Numbered from the stretch's first letter, positions 1 to 10,657 are shown. The stretch is 52,835 nucleotides of DNA from Heterobasidion occidentale (GCA_039111635.1 JBCAQO010000033.1:1-52835); one strand, 5' to 3'. Notes: a model not told the origin generated them from the letters alone. Made by a program: numbers and translations.

Positions 1-1519
1 GCGGAGAGGGAGAGTAGTTCGCGCTGGGTAGCGTCGTCACCTGAGTGGCCATCGCCCTGTTGTAGACCTCGGCTGCTACTTCTCGTCGTAGATCGGCGCC
101 GTAGTTTTGTAGGCCGGAGCGTCCTTCTTTGCCGAGGGTATCTTCGCCGGGGCTCCCATGTTGCGCTCGTGCGGTGGTGCGTAGGTGGCGTCCTGGGCTT
201 TGGCGTATGGGTGGATTGGAGCATCGTCCTTGGCTGGTACCGGGGGCGGTCGCTGAGTCGGGGATGTCGGTCGGGGCTCGGTTCGGGAGTTTCGGTCCTT
301 GCTCGTCGTTGGGGCGGGGGCCGGTGAAGGGATGTCCGAACGTCCGAACGTCCCGCTGCGCCATTTCGCGTGCCCTCGCGCCCCGCGTTCGGAGTGTGAA
401 TAGTTCGCGTTCGAGGCTTGCGATTCGCTGGACGTCGGTGAGTTGGTAAGTCGGGGTGACCTCCAGCAATGAGGGTGAATCGCGACGGGAGGCTATCGTC
501 ATCGGGTGAGTCGGCGCCGCGTTTACCGTAAACATCATCTGTCCAGTCGCCAACTGGCCTGGATTCCTGCGGTGCCATTCGTCAACTCGGTCCTTCAGAT
601 TACTACCCGTGATTTCTCTGGGTACGAATGCCCCACTTGACAATACAACCTTCCCTTCGATATTCGCTTGCATTTGCCGATCCGAATGTATTCGGTGACC
701 TCGGGACAGGCGCGCATGAAGTGTTCGGGACTGCCGCAGAACATGCAGTTGTCGCCGCCTTGTCCTGGTTGTCGGGATGGTCGATCGGCTGGCCTGGACG
801 TCCCTTGAGCTGCAATGGCCTTGACGAAGGTGTCGGTGAGTCGTTCGAACATGGTCGCCAGGTCTTCGGCCTTGATCGCGTTGGTGGGCGGGCGCGGGGG
901 CTCGAGAGATGTCGGTAGACGTAGTGCTGTAGGCGGCTGTGGTGCCGTGCAAGACGAATCGGGCCGCATCGTGGATGTCCTGGAGGTTGTACGGGTCGTC
1001 TGGGAAATGATCGGGGAACTTGAGTTGTAGACGTTGAGAGATTCTTGCCCATAGCTCCGGTTGGAATCCTCTAGCGAAGGCGCGTCCTTGTTCGGCGACC
1101 GAGATTCGTGCCTTGCTGAGGAGGAATACCGTGATCGCCAGAAATCGCCGATGATAGTCGCCGAGTTCGCTGAGAGACAAGATGCCGACCCTGCTCGTTT
1201 CGCCGACTAGCTTGTCCATATCCGATACCGACCATTTGCGCTCTTCCTCTGATCCGGGGTACAGTCTGTAGACTTCTTCGCAGAACTCCTTGAATGTCTT
1301 CGTGGCGTCGGTGAAAGTGGTGAGCGATTCCCAAAGCTCACAGGTGTCGACGTCCAGGAATCGGCAAGCGTGTTTCTTCCTTTCCTGCTCGTCTTCTACC
1401 GCAGACCGAACGAAGTGGAAGTCCAGATCGGCGAAATATCGTCTCAATTCGCGGGGTTGATGGGGGTCAAAGGTCGGGGCCGTTCGATCTCCACGAGCGG
1501 GCATGGATGGGGTTGCCAT
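1..1519 (-). pseudogene. Broken gag of inner family A copy
   Basis: This stretch is nearly identical to 4857-6373, the start of the intact Gag of the outer copy, and begins with the equivalent ATG at 1519. Small indels break it. One base is missing near 660 (tattcgc against tattccgc in the intact copy). The alanine-rich linker near 885-905 is rearranged and shorter, and there are further indels near 25-35 and 330-350. No full-length Gag can be made. The zinc-knuckle region (CX2CX4HX4C, about 735-780) is still readable in one frame. Gag would form the particle that packages element RNA. Confidence 0.85.
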
Positions 1520-2003
1520 AGTGAGAAAGTCAAAGGTGGGGGAGAAGGTATTGTTTGCTAAGGTGATCGGGGATGGAGTCGCTGGTTCGAAGGAGCGTTC
1601 TAGCGAAGTTGGTCGGATGGTCGGCGTCCAGAAGACGGGGCTGCGTGGGATTAACGGCGAGATGGAGTCGTGGAGAGATGGTATAGGAGACAGGGGTGAT
1701 TGTTCTAAGAGCGCAAGGTCGAGGATGGGGGAAATCGGCGGGAGTAGCGATCGGTTCGGCGACGACGGTGGGGTTAAGAAGAAAGTGGAGTCGGGTGGCG
1801 GCGAGAGCGATGGCGAGGATTCAAGATCAAGATAGTGATGGTGGGATAGATGCTCCGGGACTATATCGGCGTCTCCGAACAAACTTCGGTCGGCAGATGT
1901 TTCCTGAGTATTGAAGCTATCGATAACTGTTTGTCGTTCTTCGCGCTCCGCTGTTGGTCGGGACGAGCGACGTAGATTCCTTGAGGTAATTTTGAATACT
2001 ACC

Positions 2004-2020
2004 CCTCGCGGTGGGCTCCA
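2004..2020 (-). other. Candidate primer-binding site of inner family A copy
   Basis: Three bases inside the LTR the minus strand reads TGGAGCCCACCGCGAGG. It starts with the TGG expected to pair with a tRNA CCA end and sits where an LTR element has its primer-binding site. The same sequence is at the same place in the outer copy (6858-6874). I did not identify the tRNA. A tRNA set from the genome ending in CCTCGCGGTGGGCTCCA would settle it. Confidence 0.5.
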
Positions 2021-2023
2021 AAA

Positions 2024-3099
2024 TGTTACGCTAGAGGTGGCTCTAAGTGCCGAGCACAACACCAAAACAACCTCTAATGCAAGGGGTGCTGGAGCTAGTA
2101 TCTAATACACAAGGAATTGTTAGTGATGACTTTAGAAATCGATGGCGTACTGAGAAGCAGCGAGGAGTGTGAGATTATAGCGCCCGAACGGTTTCGGGAC
2201 TGCGTCGAACACCGACCGAACGTTCGGTCGGTCAAGTCGGGGATTCGGTCGGTAACGAGAAAGTAGTGTCGCGACCGACAACTACGTGCTTCAAGAGCCA
2301 CACAGGACTCTGACAATATACGAGGGAGGACGAGGGGTACGAGCGAAGAGACGAGTACGAACGCGAACAAGGCCGAACAACGGGGATGACAAGTTTTCGG
2401 GAGTCGACGAAGACGATTTTGATGGTTGAGACGAGTGCGAATGAGCTCTGAACTGTGGGGTGCGAAAGCTGGTTTATTCCAGAGTTGTATGTAGGTTTTT
2501 ATAGTAAACAGAGCCCCTAAGTAAAATATTAAACAAGAAATGAGAGTAGATGTCGAATGGGCGCCAAGCCTTAGCGATCAGAGAAGATAAGAAGGTAGGT
2601 GAGATGTCCATATGGGTTCCGAAGGTGACAAGGTAAAGTTAATCAGCGATGGCGAAATCCCGAACGTTCGGGATCCGTCGCCCGAGCGTAGGTAGCCGGA
2701 ACAGGCGTTGGAGAACCAATGAAAATAAGAAGAGGTATCGTACGGCCAGGGTGGCCAAGTAATGGTACAAAATCGCGTTTGACCGACCATGTGGAGGTCG
2801 GGAAGATAAGCGATAAGGACCGACCGACTCACGGAGCACATCGGCCGACACGGAAGACTGGCTCCGATCTCGTAACCACCTATCGTAACACCCCTGTGTG
2901 GTCATGGTAAGTACGTGAAGTGTGGGCGAACTGACCCAAGTGCTGCCGAACGTCCTTTGGAGGGTTGCGGTCGGTCGGGTGGGGACCGACCGTGTTCGGT
3001 GCAAGTCGGCATCTTCGGTACTCGTCTAACGCTGTTCGGTATCTCCCCAAAGCTTCCCGAATACCTCCCTCGGACCCTAGCGCGGGTACATGCTCATCA
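2024..3099 (-). repeat. Family A LTR (inner copy)
   Basis: On the minus strand the repeat runs TGATGAGCATG to GCGTAACA, 1076 bp. Its last bases differ from the GTATCA end of other copies. It is a close match to 6878-7952 and to the plus-strand solo copies at 12616-13697, 14768-16668 and 25957-27038. It contains a perfect 22-bp palindrome at 2211-2232 centred on CGAACGTTCG and a second CGAACGTTCG palindrome near 2660-2675. Short runs of CGAAC/GTTCGG recur throughout the LTR. Confidence 0.9.
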
Positions 3100-6000
3100 T
3101 CGGGACCGAATTTGTCCATCCCATGGGCAGGGTGACGAGTCGGTGGGCGCCGAATGGGGTCTGGAATGTGGTGAAGTCGCGAGATGATTCGGCTAGCCCT
3201 CGTTCGTCATAGCCGACATAGAGATCCAGAATGCCGCCGCAAGCGCGAGCTGCAAACTGTTCAGCGATCTGATCGGTATATGGGGGCACACCTGAATGCT
3301 GGATGGTGACGGCGTTCAGGGGTTCGAGGCTGTGAACGATTCGGAGTTTGGTGCCAGTGGAGGTGCTATTTGTCTTCTTGACGACCGTAAACCAGCGCGA
3401 TCGGTAGGACGAATTCGACGGCTCATAGACTCCAGCGGCGATCTTGGTTTTGATAAGTCGGCACACTTCGTCGTAGATGCCTGGTGGAATCGGAATGTTG
3501 CGTTGAACCCAGGGCTTGTGTTCGACCACCGGCATATTGACTGGAGGAAAGAATTCCTCGCGGAAACGTCCGCGTTCCGAATCGTCCCAGGCGAATCCCA
3601 TCTCTTGTAGACACATGAAATGGTGCATGAGCTGTCGTTCGGCCGGCCAAAGAAAGTCGTCTGAGTGGACTTTATCGATGAGGTCACGTCGTTCGGCTGT
3701 GTATCTTCCGGTCGGCGTGAAGGGTGGCGGGTTCGGTGTCAGCGTCGGAAGGGTAGCGAGAGGGTCACCAAGGATGTTCCGAACGATTCGGAACTTTTCG
3801 GGGAGGTCGGCCAAGACTGGTCGTGTTTTCTGTGCGACCGGTTTGTACTTGCGCTTGGCGGCGAAGATGGCGACCGGGTCGGCGATATTAGTGGAATGGA
3901 AAGAACCGGGGACGACTAAGGAAAATAAAGACGACATATCGGAATCGAGATTGTTTTTGAGATGATTTTCGGGCCCCAAATCGGAGGCCATAATGTACTT
4001 GAGACAGAGATCGCGACGAGAGGGAGATAGAGAATGGAAATCTGAGGACGCTTCGATAAGTGGGAAATTGGGGGTATCATGATCGGTGGAAATGATCAGT
4101 GCAACTTCTCCTTGATCTCGGATCAATTCATCGAGTCGCGAAAACCCGCTTGTCTTCGGTGAAGGACTCGAGGGGGTCCTCGTCTGATCGTTGGAATGGT
4201 GGCTCGTCGTCCCGTGTTCGGGTCGCTGATGGTGATCGTCTGGTCTTCGTTTGAATAATTTTTGACGATACTTTCGGTGAGGATGTCGAAGGGCCGACCG
4301 AGGAGAACATCGTAGGCTGGGTTCCGAATGATGTGGACTTGGAGGTACAGGGTGATGTCGCCGATGAGGAATGGCACGTTGCGTGCCAGGCCCAAGGATC
4401 GGTCGATTTCGCCATTCGCCGACTGCATATTGAGGACAAACAATTTCTGGGTCGTAGATGAGCGCCAGTTTGTTGCAAATGCCTTCCGACATGGCGATGA
4501 CTTGTGAACCCGGATCAATGACGCATTCGACTTCCTGTTGGTGATCGACGAGGGGAACGATGGACCTTAGGGCAGACGATTCTTTAGCGACTATCAACGG
4601 CAGAGGAATCTGACCGGGCTGTAGACTCTTCAGATATGTTTCGTACGTGTCGGGGATGATGATCGCGCCAGGTGGAGGTGTTTCAGGCTGGTGCAGGACA
4701 TTGACGAAGGAGGAGACGGTCGGTCGAGTCGGTGGTTCGAGATCGTCGATGGCATAGGGTAGATCGGCATCTTGGTAGAAGGTCCGAACATTGCTGGCGT
4801 CTTTGGTAGGCGATCGGCGTGCTGACGTGGCTTCCCTGACCTGCGAACGGACTTCGGCGGAGAGGGAGAGTAGTTCGCGCTGGGTAAGCGTCACCTGAGT
4901 GGCCATCGCCCTGTTGTAGACCTCGGCTGCTACCTTCTCGTCGTAGATCGGCGCCGTAGTTTTGTAGGCCGGAGCGTCCTTCTTTGCCGAGGGTATCTTC
5001 GCCGGGGCTCCCATGTTGCGCTCGTGCGGTGGTGCATAGGTGGCGTCCTGGGCTTTGGCGTATGGGTGGATTGGAGCATCGTCCTTGGCTGGTACCGGGG
5101 GCGGTCGCTGAGTCGGGGATGTCGGTCGGGGCTCGGGTTCGGGAGTTTCGGTCCTTGCTCGTCGTTCGGGGGCCGGTGAAGGGGTAGATGCCGAACGTCC
5201 CGTCTGCGCCATTTCGCGTGCCCTCGCGCCCCGCGTTCGGAGTGTGAATAGTTCGCGTTCGAGGCTTGCGATTCGCTGGACGTCGGTGAGTTGGTAAGTC
5301 GGGGTGACCTCCAGCAATGAGGGTGAATCGCGACGGGAGGCTATCGTCATCGGGTGAGTCGGCGCCGCGTTTACCGTAAACATCATCTGTCCAGTCGCCA
5401 ACTGGCCTGGATTCCTGCGGTGCCATTCGTCAACTCGGTCCTTCAGATTACTACCCGTGATTTCTCTGGGTACGAATGCCCCACTTGACAATACAACCTT
5501 CCCTTCGATATTCCGCTTGCATTTGCCGATCCGAATGTATTCGGTGACCTCGGGACAGGCGCGCATGAAGTGTTCGGGACTGCCGCAGAACATGCAGTTG
5601 TCGCCGCCTTGTCCTGGTTGTCGGGATGGTCGATCGGCTGGCCTGGACGTCCCTTGAGCTGCAATGGCCTTGACGAAGGTGTCGGTGAGTCGTTCGAACA
5701 TGGTCGCCAGGTCTTCGGCCTTGATCGCGTTGGTGGGCGGCGCGGCGGGGGCTGCTCGAGAGATGTCGGTAGACGTAGTGCTGTAGGCGGCTGTGGTGCC
5801 GTGCAAGACGAATCGGGCCGCATCGTGGATGTCCTGGAGGTTGTACGGGTCGTCTGGGAAATGATCGGGGAACTTGAGTTGTAGACGTTGAGAGATTCTT
5901 GCCCATAGCTCCGGTTGGAATCCTCTAGCGAAGGCGCGTCCTTGTTCGGCGACCGAGATTCGTGCCTTGCTGAGGAGGAATACCGTGATCGCCAGAAATC

Positions 6001-6373
6001 GCCGATGATAGTCGCCGAGTTCGCTGAGAGACAAGATGCCGACCCTGCTCGTTTCGCCGACTAGCTTGTCCATATCCGATACCGACCATTTGCGCTCTTC
6101 CTCCGATCCGGGGTACAGTCTGTAGACTTCTTCGCAGAACTCCTTGAATGTCTTCGTGGCGTCGGTGAAAGTGGTGAGCGATTCCCAAAGCTCACAGGTG
6201 TCGACGTCCAGGAATCGGCAAGCGTGTTTCTTCCTTTCCTGCTCGTCTTCTACCGCAGACCGAACGAAGTGGAAGTCCAGATCGGCGAAATATCGTCTCA
6301 ATTCGCGGGGTTGATGGGGGTCAAAGGTCGGGGCCGTTCGATCTCCACGAGCGGGCATGGATGGGGTTGCCAT
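3077..6373 (-). CDS. Family A Gag-protease-RT polyprotein, truncated in RT by self-insertion
   Basis: A 1098-codon reading frame starts at the ATG 6373. Gag fills roughly residues 1-290, with a zinc knuckle CMFCGSPEHFMRAC near residue 260 (CX2CX4HX4C). A proline-rich linker follows, then a retropepsin-like segment CVIDPGSQV near residue 620. From about 4440 to 4130 the protease C-terminal half (with DVLLGRPF) is in a different frame that ends at a stop near 4123, while the long frame stays open by chance. The RT N-terminal part returns in the Gag frame (IVHSLEPLNAVTIQHSGVPP, GILDLYVGYDER, LVTLPMGWTNS). RT is cut at 3100 before the YxDD motif, and the last 7 residues come from the inserted LTR. 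It cannot make a working polyprotein. The frame changes could be indels or a frameshift mechanism. Confidence 0.85.
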   Translation of the reverse strand: MATPSMPARGDRTAPTFDPHQPRELRRYFADLDFHFVRSAVEDEQERKKHACRFLDVDTCELWESLTTFTDATKTFKEFCEEVYRLYPGSEEERKWSVSDMDKLVGETSRVGILSLSELGDYHRRFLAITVFLLSKARISVAEQGRAFARGFQPELWARISQRLQLKFPDHFPDDPYNLQDIHDAARFVLHGTTAAYSTTSTDISRAAPAAPPTNAIKAEDLATMFERLTDTFVKAIAAQGTSRPADRPSRQPGQGGDNCMFCGSPEHFMRACPEVTEYIRIGKCKRNIEGKVVLSSGAFVPREITGSNLKDRVDEWHRRNPGQLATGQMMFTVNAAPTHPMTIASRRDSPSLLEVTPTYQLTDVQRIASLERELFTLRTRGARAREMAQTGRSASTPSPAPERRARTETPEPEPRPTSPTQRPPPVPAKDDAPIHPYAKAQDATYAPPHERNMGAPAKIPSAKKDAPAYKTTAPIYDEKVAAEVYNRAMATQVTLTQRELLSLSAEVRSQVREATSARRSPTKDASNVRTFYQDADLPYAIDDLEPPTRPTVSSFVNVLHQPETPPPGAIIIPDTYETYLKSLQPGQIPLPLIVAKESSALRSIVPLVDHQQEVECVIDPGSQVIAMSEGICNKLALIYDPEIVCPQYAVGEWRNRPILGPGTQRAIPHRRHHPVPPSPHHSEPSLRCSPRSALRHPHRKYRQKLFKRRPDDHHQRPEHGTTSHHSNDQTRTPSSPSPKTSGFSRLDELIRDQGEVALIISTDHDTPNFPLIEASSDFHSLSPSRRDLCLKYIMASDLGPENHLKNNLDSDMSSLFSLVVPGSFHSTNIADPVAIFAAKRKYKPVAQKTRPVLADLPEKFRIVRNILGDPLATLPTLTPNPPPFTPTGRYTAERRDLIDKVHSDDFLWPAERQLMHHFMCLQEMGFAWDDSERGRFREEFFPPVNMPVVEHKPWVQRNIPIPPGIYDEVCRLIKTKIAAGVYEPSNSSYRSRWFTVVKKTNSTSTGTKLRIVHSLEPLNAVTIQHSGVPPYTDQIAEQFAARACGGILDLYVGYDERGLAESSRDFTTFQTPFGAHRLVTLPMGWTNSVPMMSMYPR

Positions 6374-6857
6374 AGTGAGAAAGTCAAAGGTGGGAGAAAA
6401 GGTATTGTTTGCTAAGGTGATCGGGGATGGAGTCGCTGGTTCGAAGGAGCGTTCTAGCGAAGTTGGTCGGATGGTCGGCGTCCAGAAGACGGGGCTGCGT
6501 GGGATTAACGGCGAGATGGAGTCGTGGAGAGATGGTATAGGAGACAGGGTGATTGTTCTAAGAGCGCAAGGTCGAGGATGGGGGAAATCGGCGGGAGTAG
6601 CGATCGGTTCGGCGACGACGGTGGGGTTAAGAAGAAAGTGGAGTCGGGTGGCGGCGAGAGCGATGGCGAGGATTCAAGATCAAGATAGTGATGGTGGGAT
6701 AGATGCTCCGGGACTATATCGGCGTCTCCGAACAAACTTCGGTCGGCAGATGTTTCCTGAGTATTGAAGCTATCGATAACTGTTTGTCGTTCTTCGCGCT
6801 CCGCTGTTGGTCGGGACGAGCGACGTAGATTCCTTGAGGTAATTTTGAATACTAACC

Positions 6858-6874
6858 CCTCGCGGTGGGCTCCA
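6858..6874 (-). other. Candidate primer-binding site of outer family A copy
   Basis: This is the same TGGAGCCCACCGCGAGG as in the inner copy, three bases from the LTR end. Conservation in both copies and its position support a priming role. The tRNA was not identified. Confidence 0.5.
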
Positions 6875-6877
6875 AAA

Positions 6878-7952
6878 TGATACGCTAGAGGTGGCTCTAA
6901 GTGCTGAGCACAACACTAAAACAACCTCTAATGCAGGGGTGCTGGAGCTAGTATCTAATACACAAGGAATTGTTAGTGATGACTTTAGAAATTGAAGGCG
7001 TACTGAGAAGCAACGGGGAGTGTGAGATTATAGCGCCCGAACGGTTTCGGGACTGCACCGAACACCGACCGAACGTTCGGTCGGTCGTGTCGGGGATTCG
7101 GTCGGTAACGAGAAGGTAGTGTCGCGACCGACAACTACGTGCTTCAAGAGCCACACGGGACTCTGACAATATACGAGGGAGGACGGGGGTACGAGCGAAG
7201 AGACGAGTACGAACGCGAATGAGGCCGAACGACGAGGATGACAAGTTTTCGGAAGTCGACGAAGACGATTTCGATGGTTGCGACGAGTGCGGATGAGCTC
7301 TGAACTGTGGGGTGCGAAAGCTGGTTTATTCCAGAGTTGTATGTAGGTTTTTATAGTAAACAGAGCCCCTAAGTAAAATATTTACAAGAAATGAGAGTAG
7401 ATGTCGAATGGGCGCCAAGCCCTAGCGAACAGAGAAGATAAGAAGGTAGGTGAGATGTCCATATGGGTTCCGAAGGTGACAAGGTAAAAGTTAATCAGCG
7501 ATGGCGAAATCCCGAACGTTCGGGATCCGTCGCCCGAGCGTAGGTAGCCGGAACAGGCGTTGGAGAACCAATGAAAATAAAGAAGAGGTATCGTACGACC
7601 AGGGTGGCCAAGTAATGGTACAAAATCGCGTTTGACCGACCATGTGGAGGTCGGGAAGATAAGCGATAAGGACCGACCGACTCACGGAGCACATCGGCCG
7701 ACACGGAAGACTGGCTCCGATCTCGTAAACACCTATCGTAACACCCCTGTGTGGTCATGGTAAGTACGTGAAGTGTGGGCGAACTGACCCAAGTGCTGCC
7801 GAACGTCCTTTGGAGGGTTGCGGTCGGTCGGGTGGGGACCGACCGTGTTCGGTGCAAGTCGGCATCTTCGGTACTTGTCTAACGCTGTTCGGTATCTCCC
7901 CAAAGCTTCCCGAATACCTCCCTCGGACCCTAGCGCGGGTACATGCTCATCA
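6878..7952 (-). repeat. Family A LTR (5' LTR of outer copy)
   Basis: The minus strand runs TGATGAGCATG to GCGTATCA, 1075 bp. It differs from the inner-copy LTR at scattered positions only, so both copies are recent relative to the plus-strand solo LTRs. The 22-bp palindrome centred on CGAACGTTCG is intact at 7064-7085. Confidence 0.9.
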
Positions 7953-8119
7953 CCGTTCGGGCGCTTTAATCTCACCCTCCTCATTACTCTTCAGTGCGCC
8001 CTTACTTTCTCAAGTCCTAACTAACGATTCCTTGTGTATCAGATACTAGCTCCAGCACCCCTGCATTAGAGGTTGTTTTGGTGTTGTGCTTGGCACTTAG
8101 AGCCACCTCTAGCATATCA
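7953..8119 (+). repeat. 3' end of a plus-strand family A LTR
   Basis: These 167 bp match the last part of solo A LTRs (compare 13530-13697), ending AGCATATCA. They face the opposite way to the A element next to them, so they are the remaining right part of the LTR into which the outer A copy jumped. Immediately right is DIRS-like RT sequence. The duplicated bases would be gcgg (8120-8123). Confidence 0.8.
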
Positions 8120-9711
8120 GCGGACCACAGGCCAAATCTGAAGACAATGTCATAATAGAATTTATCCATCCATGTGAAACCGAGCAGGTGCCGGTCAGAC
8201 GGGGATTTGCCGGAAGGCTTGCTCGAGATCAAGCTTGATCATGCGTGATCCGGTGCCGGAAGCGATCAGATCTTTGACGGCTCAATGGAATGTGTCATAC
8301 GTGATGGCAGCTTTGTCATCAGGGATGCTGTTGTTTACCAAGGTTTCATTAGGCCATGAGAGGTGATGGATGTGGCGGACCTTTGTAGCCCATTTGCGCG
8401 TGATAGCTCCGAGCGGGGAGCTTCAAAAGTGTGCCAGGGGAGGTGCGTCGAAAGGGCCGTGCATGCAGCCCTTTGCAACTTAGGCTGCAATGTCTGTGCT
8501 GATGGCATTGGGGTGCAGTAGTGCTGATTTTAAGTTTTCACTAGACTGCACGTGTGCGTGATTGCGATGGTAGCCTACGTTGGCACCATGTTTAATAATA
8601 TCCATGACAGTATCTATGAACAGAGGGTCTGGGTACTTGGAGAGAAGTTGGGCCCAGCGGGGGCGTAAAGGCGTGAGGCGACAAGCAGACAATGTGGGGG
8701 TTGGAGGGCGGGATGATTGGCGTGTGGAGCTGAGTTGGGGTGAGGTGGAGGGACATGGATGGGTGGGAATGAGTCGAGGAGCGAGGGGCAGGAGGACCTG
8801 GGAACGAGAGAGCGAGCGGGGCCTGAGCGGAGTGCATGGGCGTCTGCCGGCCCGAGTCCCTACTTGTGCTTGGTTACCGGGTGCCCTTGGCCGCATGTGG
8901 AGCATGTGTGCGGGCGGCCCTAGGGGCAAGGGCTCGTCGTGCAGTGCCCGGCATTGTACTCGATGCAATAGCCGGCACCGCCTGCCTTTCTCATCTTTGT
9001 GCCACTGGGCACGGGGGCATTGGGGTGCGCCGCTTTGTTGTGGCCGAACAAGCGGCGGGTCTGGATGTCCAGATCTATGTGGCCCCATTTGCTGTAGTCG
9101 CCTGTCTGCATCTCTCATTGCCGAGCTGTAAAGAAGTCGGCATGGTAGGCATGCACCACGGCCCAGTTGTATTCTGAGGCGGACTGCATCAGCGACGCTG
9201 TGTAAGCCCAGAAGCCCAAGATGACCAATCCTATGGATGGAGTCATGGGGGCGATTGCCGATCCGAGGATGGAGAAATAGGTGGAAAGGGGAATGATAAC
9301 CAAGTTCAGGGACCGGTACTCTTTGGTGGTGGAGTCGCCAGTATGGAGCTCCAGCGTGTCACCGTTGAGGGCTAGAATGCGCCGGTCAGCCTTGTCTTGG
9401 TACTGGGGGTCCAACTTGTAGAGGTCCGAGGACCAAAACTCGTGGGTCACGATGGTCGCGATGACTGCCGCCTCGACCAGGGGGAATTGGGAGAGAAGGG
9501 AAGGGGATGCACCAGTGGCAGGATTGGTGGATGCGGGTGGCACGAAGCTGGGGACGTGTGATGAAAGCATGTCGGCAGCTGTGGGCGCCACGGCGGATGG
9601 CACGGGTGCCGGAGCTGGGGCAGCTGCCGCTTCGGAGGGAAGGTTGGCGGCCGCCTGGAGGGCCGTTTGCAGCAGGAGCTGCAGGTTGGCCATCCCTGTT
9701 GTCAGGCTCAA
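8120..9711 (-). pseudogene. Decayed DIRS-like element: Gag-like protein and start of reverse transcriptase
   Basis: On the minus strand, 9711-9115 encodes a 198-residue Gag-like segment (SEYNWAVVHAYHADFF). It continues in the same frame past a TGA at about 9114 (likely from CGA) into EMQTGDYSKWGHIDLDIQTR and then YCIEYNAGHC..SPCP, a Cys-rich knuckle-like motif. Frame changes follow. From about 8400 to 8120 RT-like sequence is readable (VRHIHHLSWP, KLDLEQAFRQIPVRP, HLLGFTWMDKFYYDI), typical of DIRS-like elements of basidiomycetes, with an in-frame stop near 8284 and other breaks. The RT is cut at 8119 by an A LTR, and the upstream side ends at a family B LTR at 9712. Tyrosine recombinase and termini are not visible, so the class rests on RT and Gag likeness. 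Confidence 0.7.
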
Positions 9712-10061
9712 TGTTAAGACCTGGTCTTCACACGTGATGTGCTAGGAGGCTCCTGAGTCACTGAGGGACGTGCCAAATCCAAGTGCGTCCGGTGAAAGCA
9801 CCAGCGGCCAATTGTGTGTGTAATTCGGAATGCATGAGAGACTTGTGATGATATCGTGTCTCCAAGAAGGCACAAAGGTTTTCCCACAGATGTGAGGGCA
9901 CAACCTGATGCAGGCCTGGATGATAGTAGATGTGCTGCTCACTAAAGTTGAGATAGAATACTGCTAGTCCTGTGTAGAACTCAGCCAGTATTGATATGAC
10001 AACTGAGTGGTTGAGGATGATAATAGAGAGAAGCGCAGAGACAAGTTAAACCAATGTTTAA
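9712..10061 (+). repeat. Family B LTR, 5' part, cut by family C element
   Basis: It begins TGTTAAGACCTGG, as in the complete B LTR at 15414-16225, and matches its first part until 10061, where the family C LTR begins. The B sequence that should follow (tcagatgttctattgac, present in the copy at 25130) is not found directly after the C element. The two sides have therefore been rearranged or replaced. Confidence 0.85.
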
Positions 10062-10657
10062 TGTTATGACTTGACCTATTGGGGCCCTTCGGGGCCAGTC
10101 TATCCAATGGCTCAAGCATCACATGCTAGGCGACTCCACTACGGAGCGTACATCAAGGTATTCGGCATGTCCTTAGGAGCCGACTGGACCAATGGTTCTT
10201 CAAGACATCAGTAGAGGATATATGGGAGGATCATGGGTTTAGTGGATTGATAAGATAGGCATTCACATGCCATGGGCTTAGGGCTTATGGGTAAGCACCT
10301 CGTCGCACCTGGATGGGTGCAACTAGAGAAGTACAAGAGTAGGCGCTGGCTAAGAGAGACGGTGACCACAGCTCTCCTGGGATGGATACCCGGAAAAGCA
10401 TACGGACTCTTACCCTATACCCTATACAGTATATAAGGCCCATGGAATAGGCTGGGGATCTCCAGTCTATTCTCCTTGTTCTGTAGCAGTCTTCCTACTG
10501 CTACCCTTGTTCATTTTTATCTTCGAATACGAATACCACTATTCCCTCCTGTATTAATTACCTAAATACAGTTGAGACTTTGCCCATCACTCAGTCCACT
10601 GTGCGACCTAGAGAAGAACCTGTTCCTCTTGGGTTACCGAACGAGTAGTTTGTAACA
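10062..10657 (+). repeat. Family C 5' LTR
   Basis: It runs TGTTATGACTTGACC to TTTGTAACA, 596 bp, and matches 24081-24659 over most of its length. The matching includes a likely promoter region (taccctataccctatacagtatataagg at about 10410-10440, holding TATA-like sequence). The block around 10478-10560 differs strongly from the 3' LTR. Confidence 0.85.

Larger units (their letters stand above)
1..3099 (-). mobile_element. Ty3/gypsy family A, inner copy (LTR plus start of gag), continues past left edge
   Basis: Read on the minus strand this copy starts with its LTR at 3099, followed by a leader and gag down to position 1. It begins abruptly inside the RT coding sequence of a second A copy (junction 3099/3100), so it appears to be an insertion of family A into itself. 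The 4 bp on the coding side of the junction (3100-3103, tcgg) should be repeated at its other end, left of the window. Solo A LTRs elsewhere in this window show 4-bp duplications, which supports this reading. The rest of the element is not visible. Confidence 0.75.
3100..7952 (-). mobile_element. Ty3/gypsy family A, outer copy, interrupted by the inner copy
   Basis: On the minus strand the order is LTR (7952-6878), primer-binding site, leader, Gag-PR-RT (from 6373), then interruption at 3100. The missing part of pol and the 3' LTR should lie left of the window. The element sits directly against 7953, the last 167 bp of a plus-strand A LTR, so its target was another A LTR in the opposite orientation. 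The expected 4-bp duplication would be ccgt (7953-7956), with its partner outside the window. Confidence 0.75.

Noticed and set aside
1370..1914. Plus-strand open frames across the A gag region
   Set aside because: They repeat identically in the second A copy, lie antisense to gag and leader, and show no domain.
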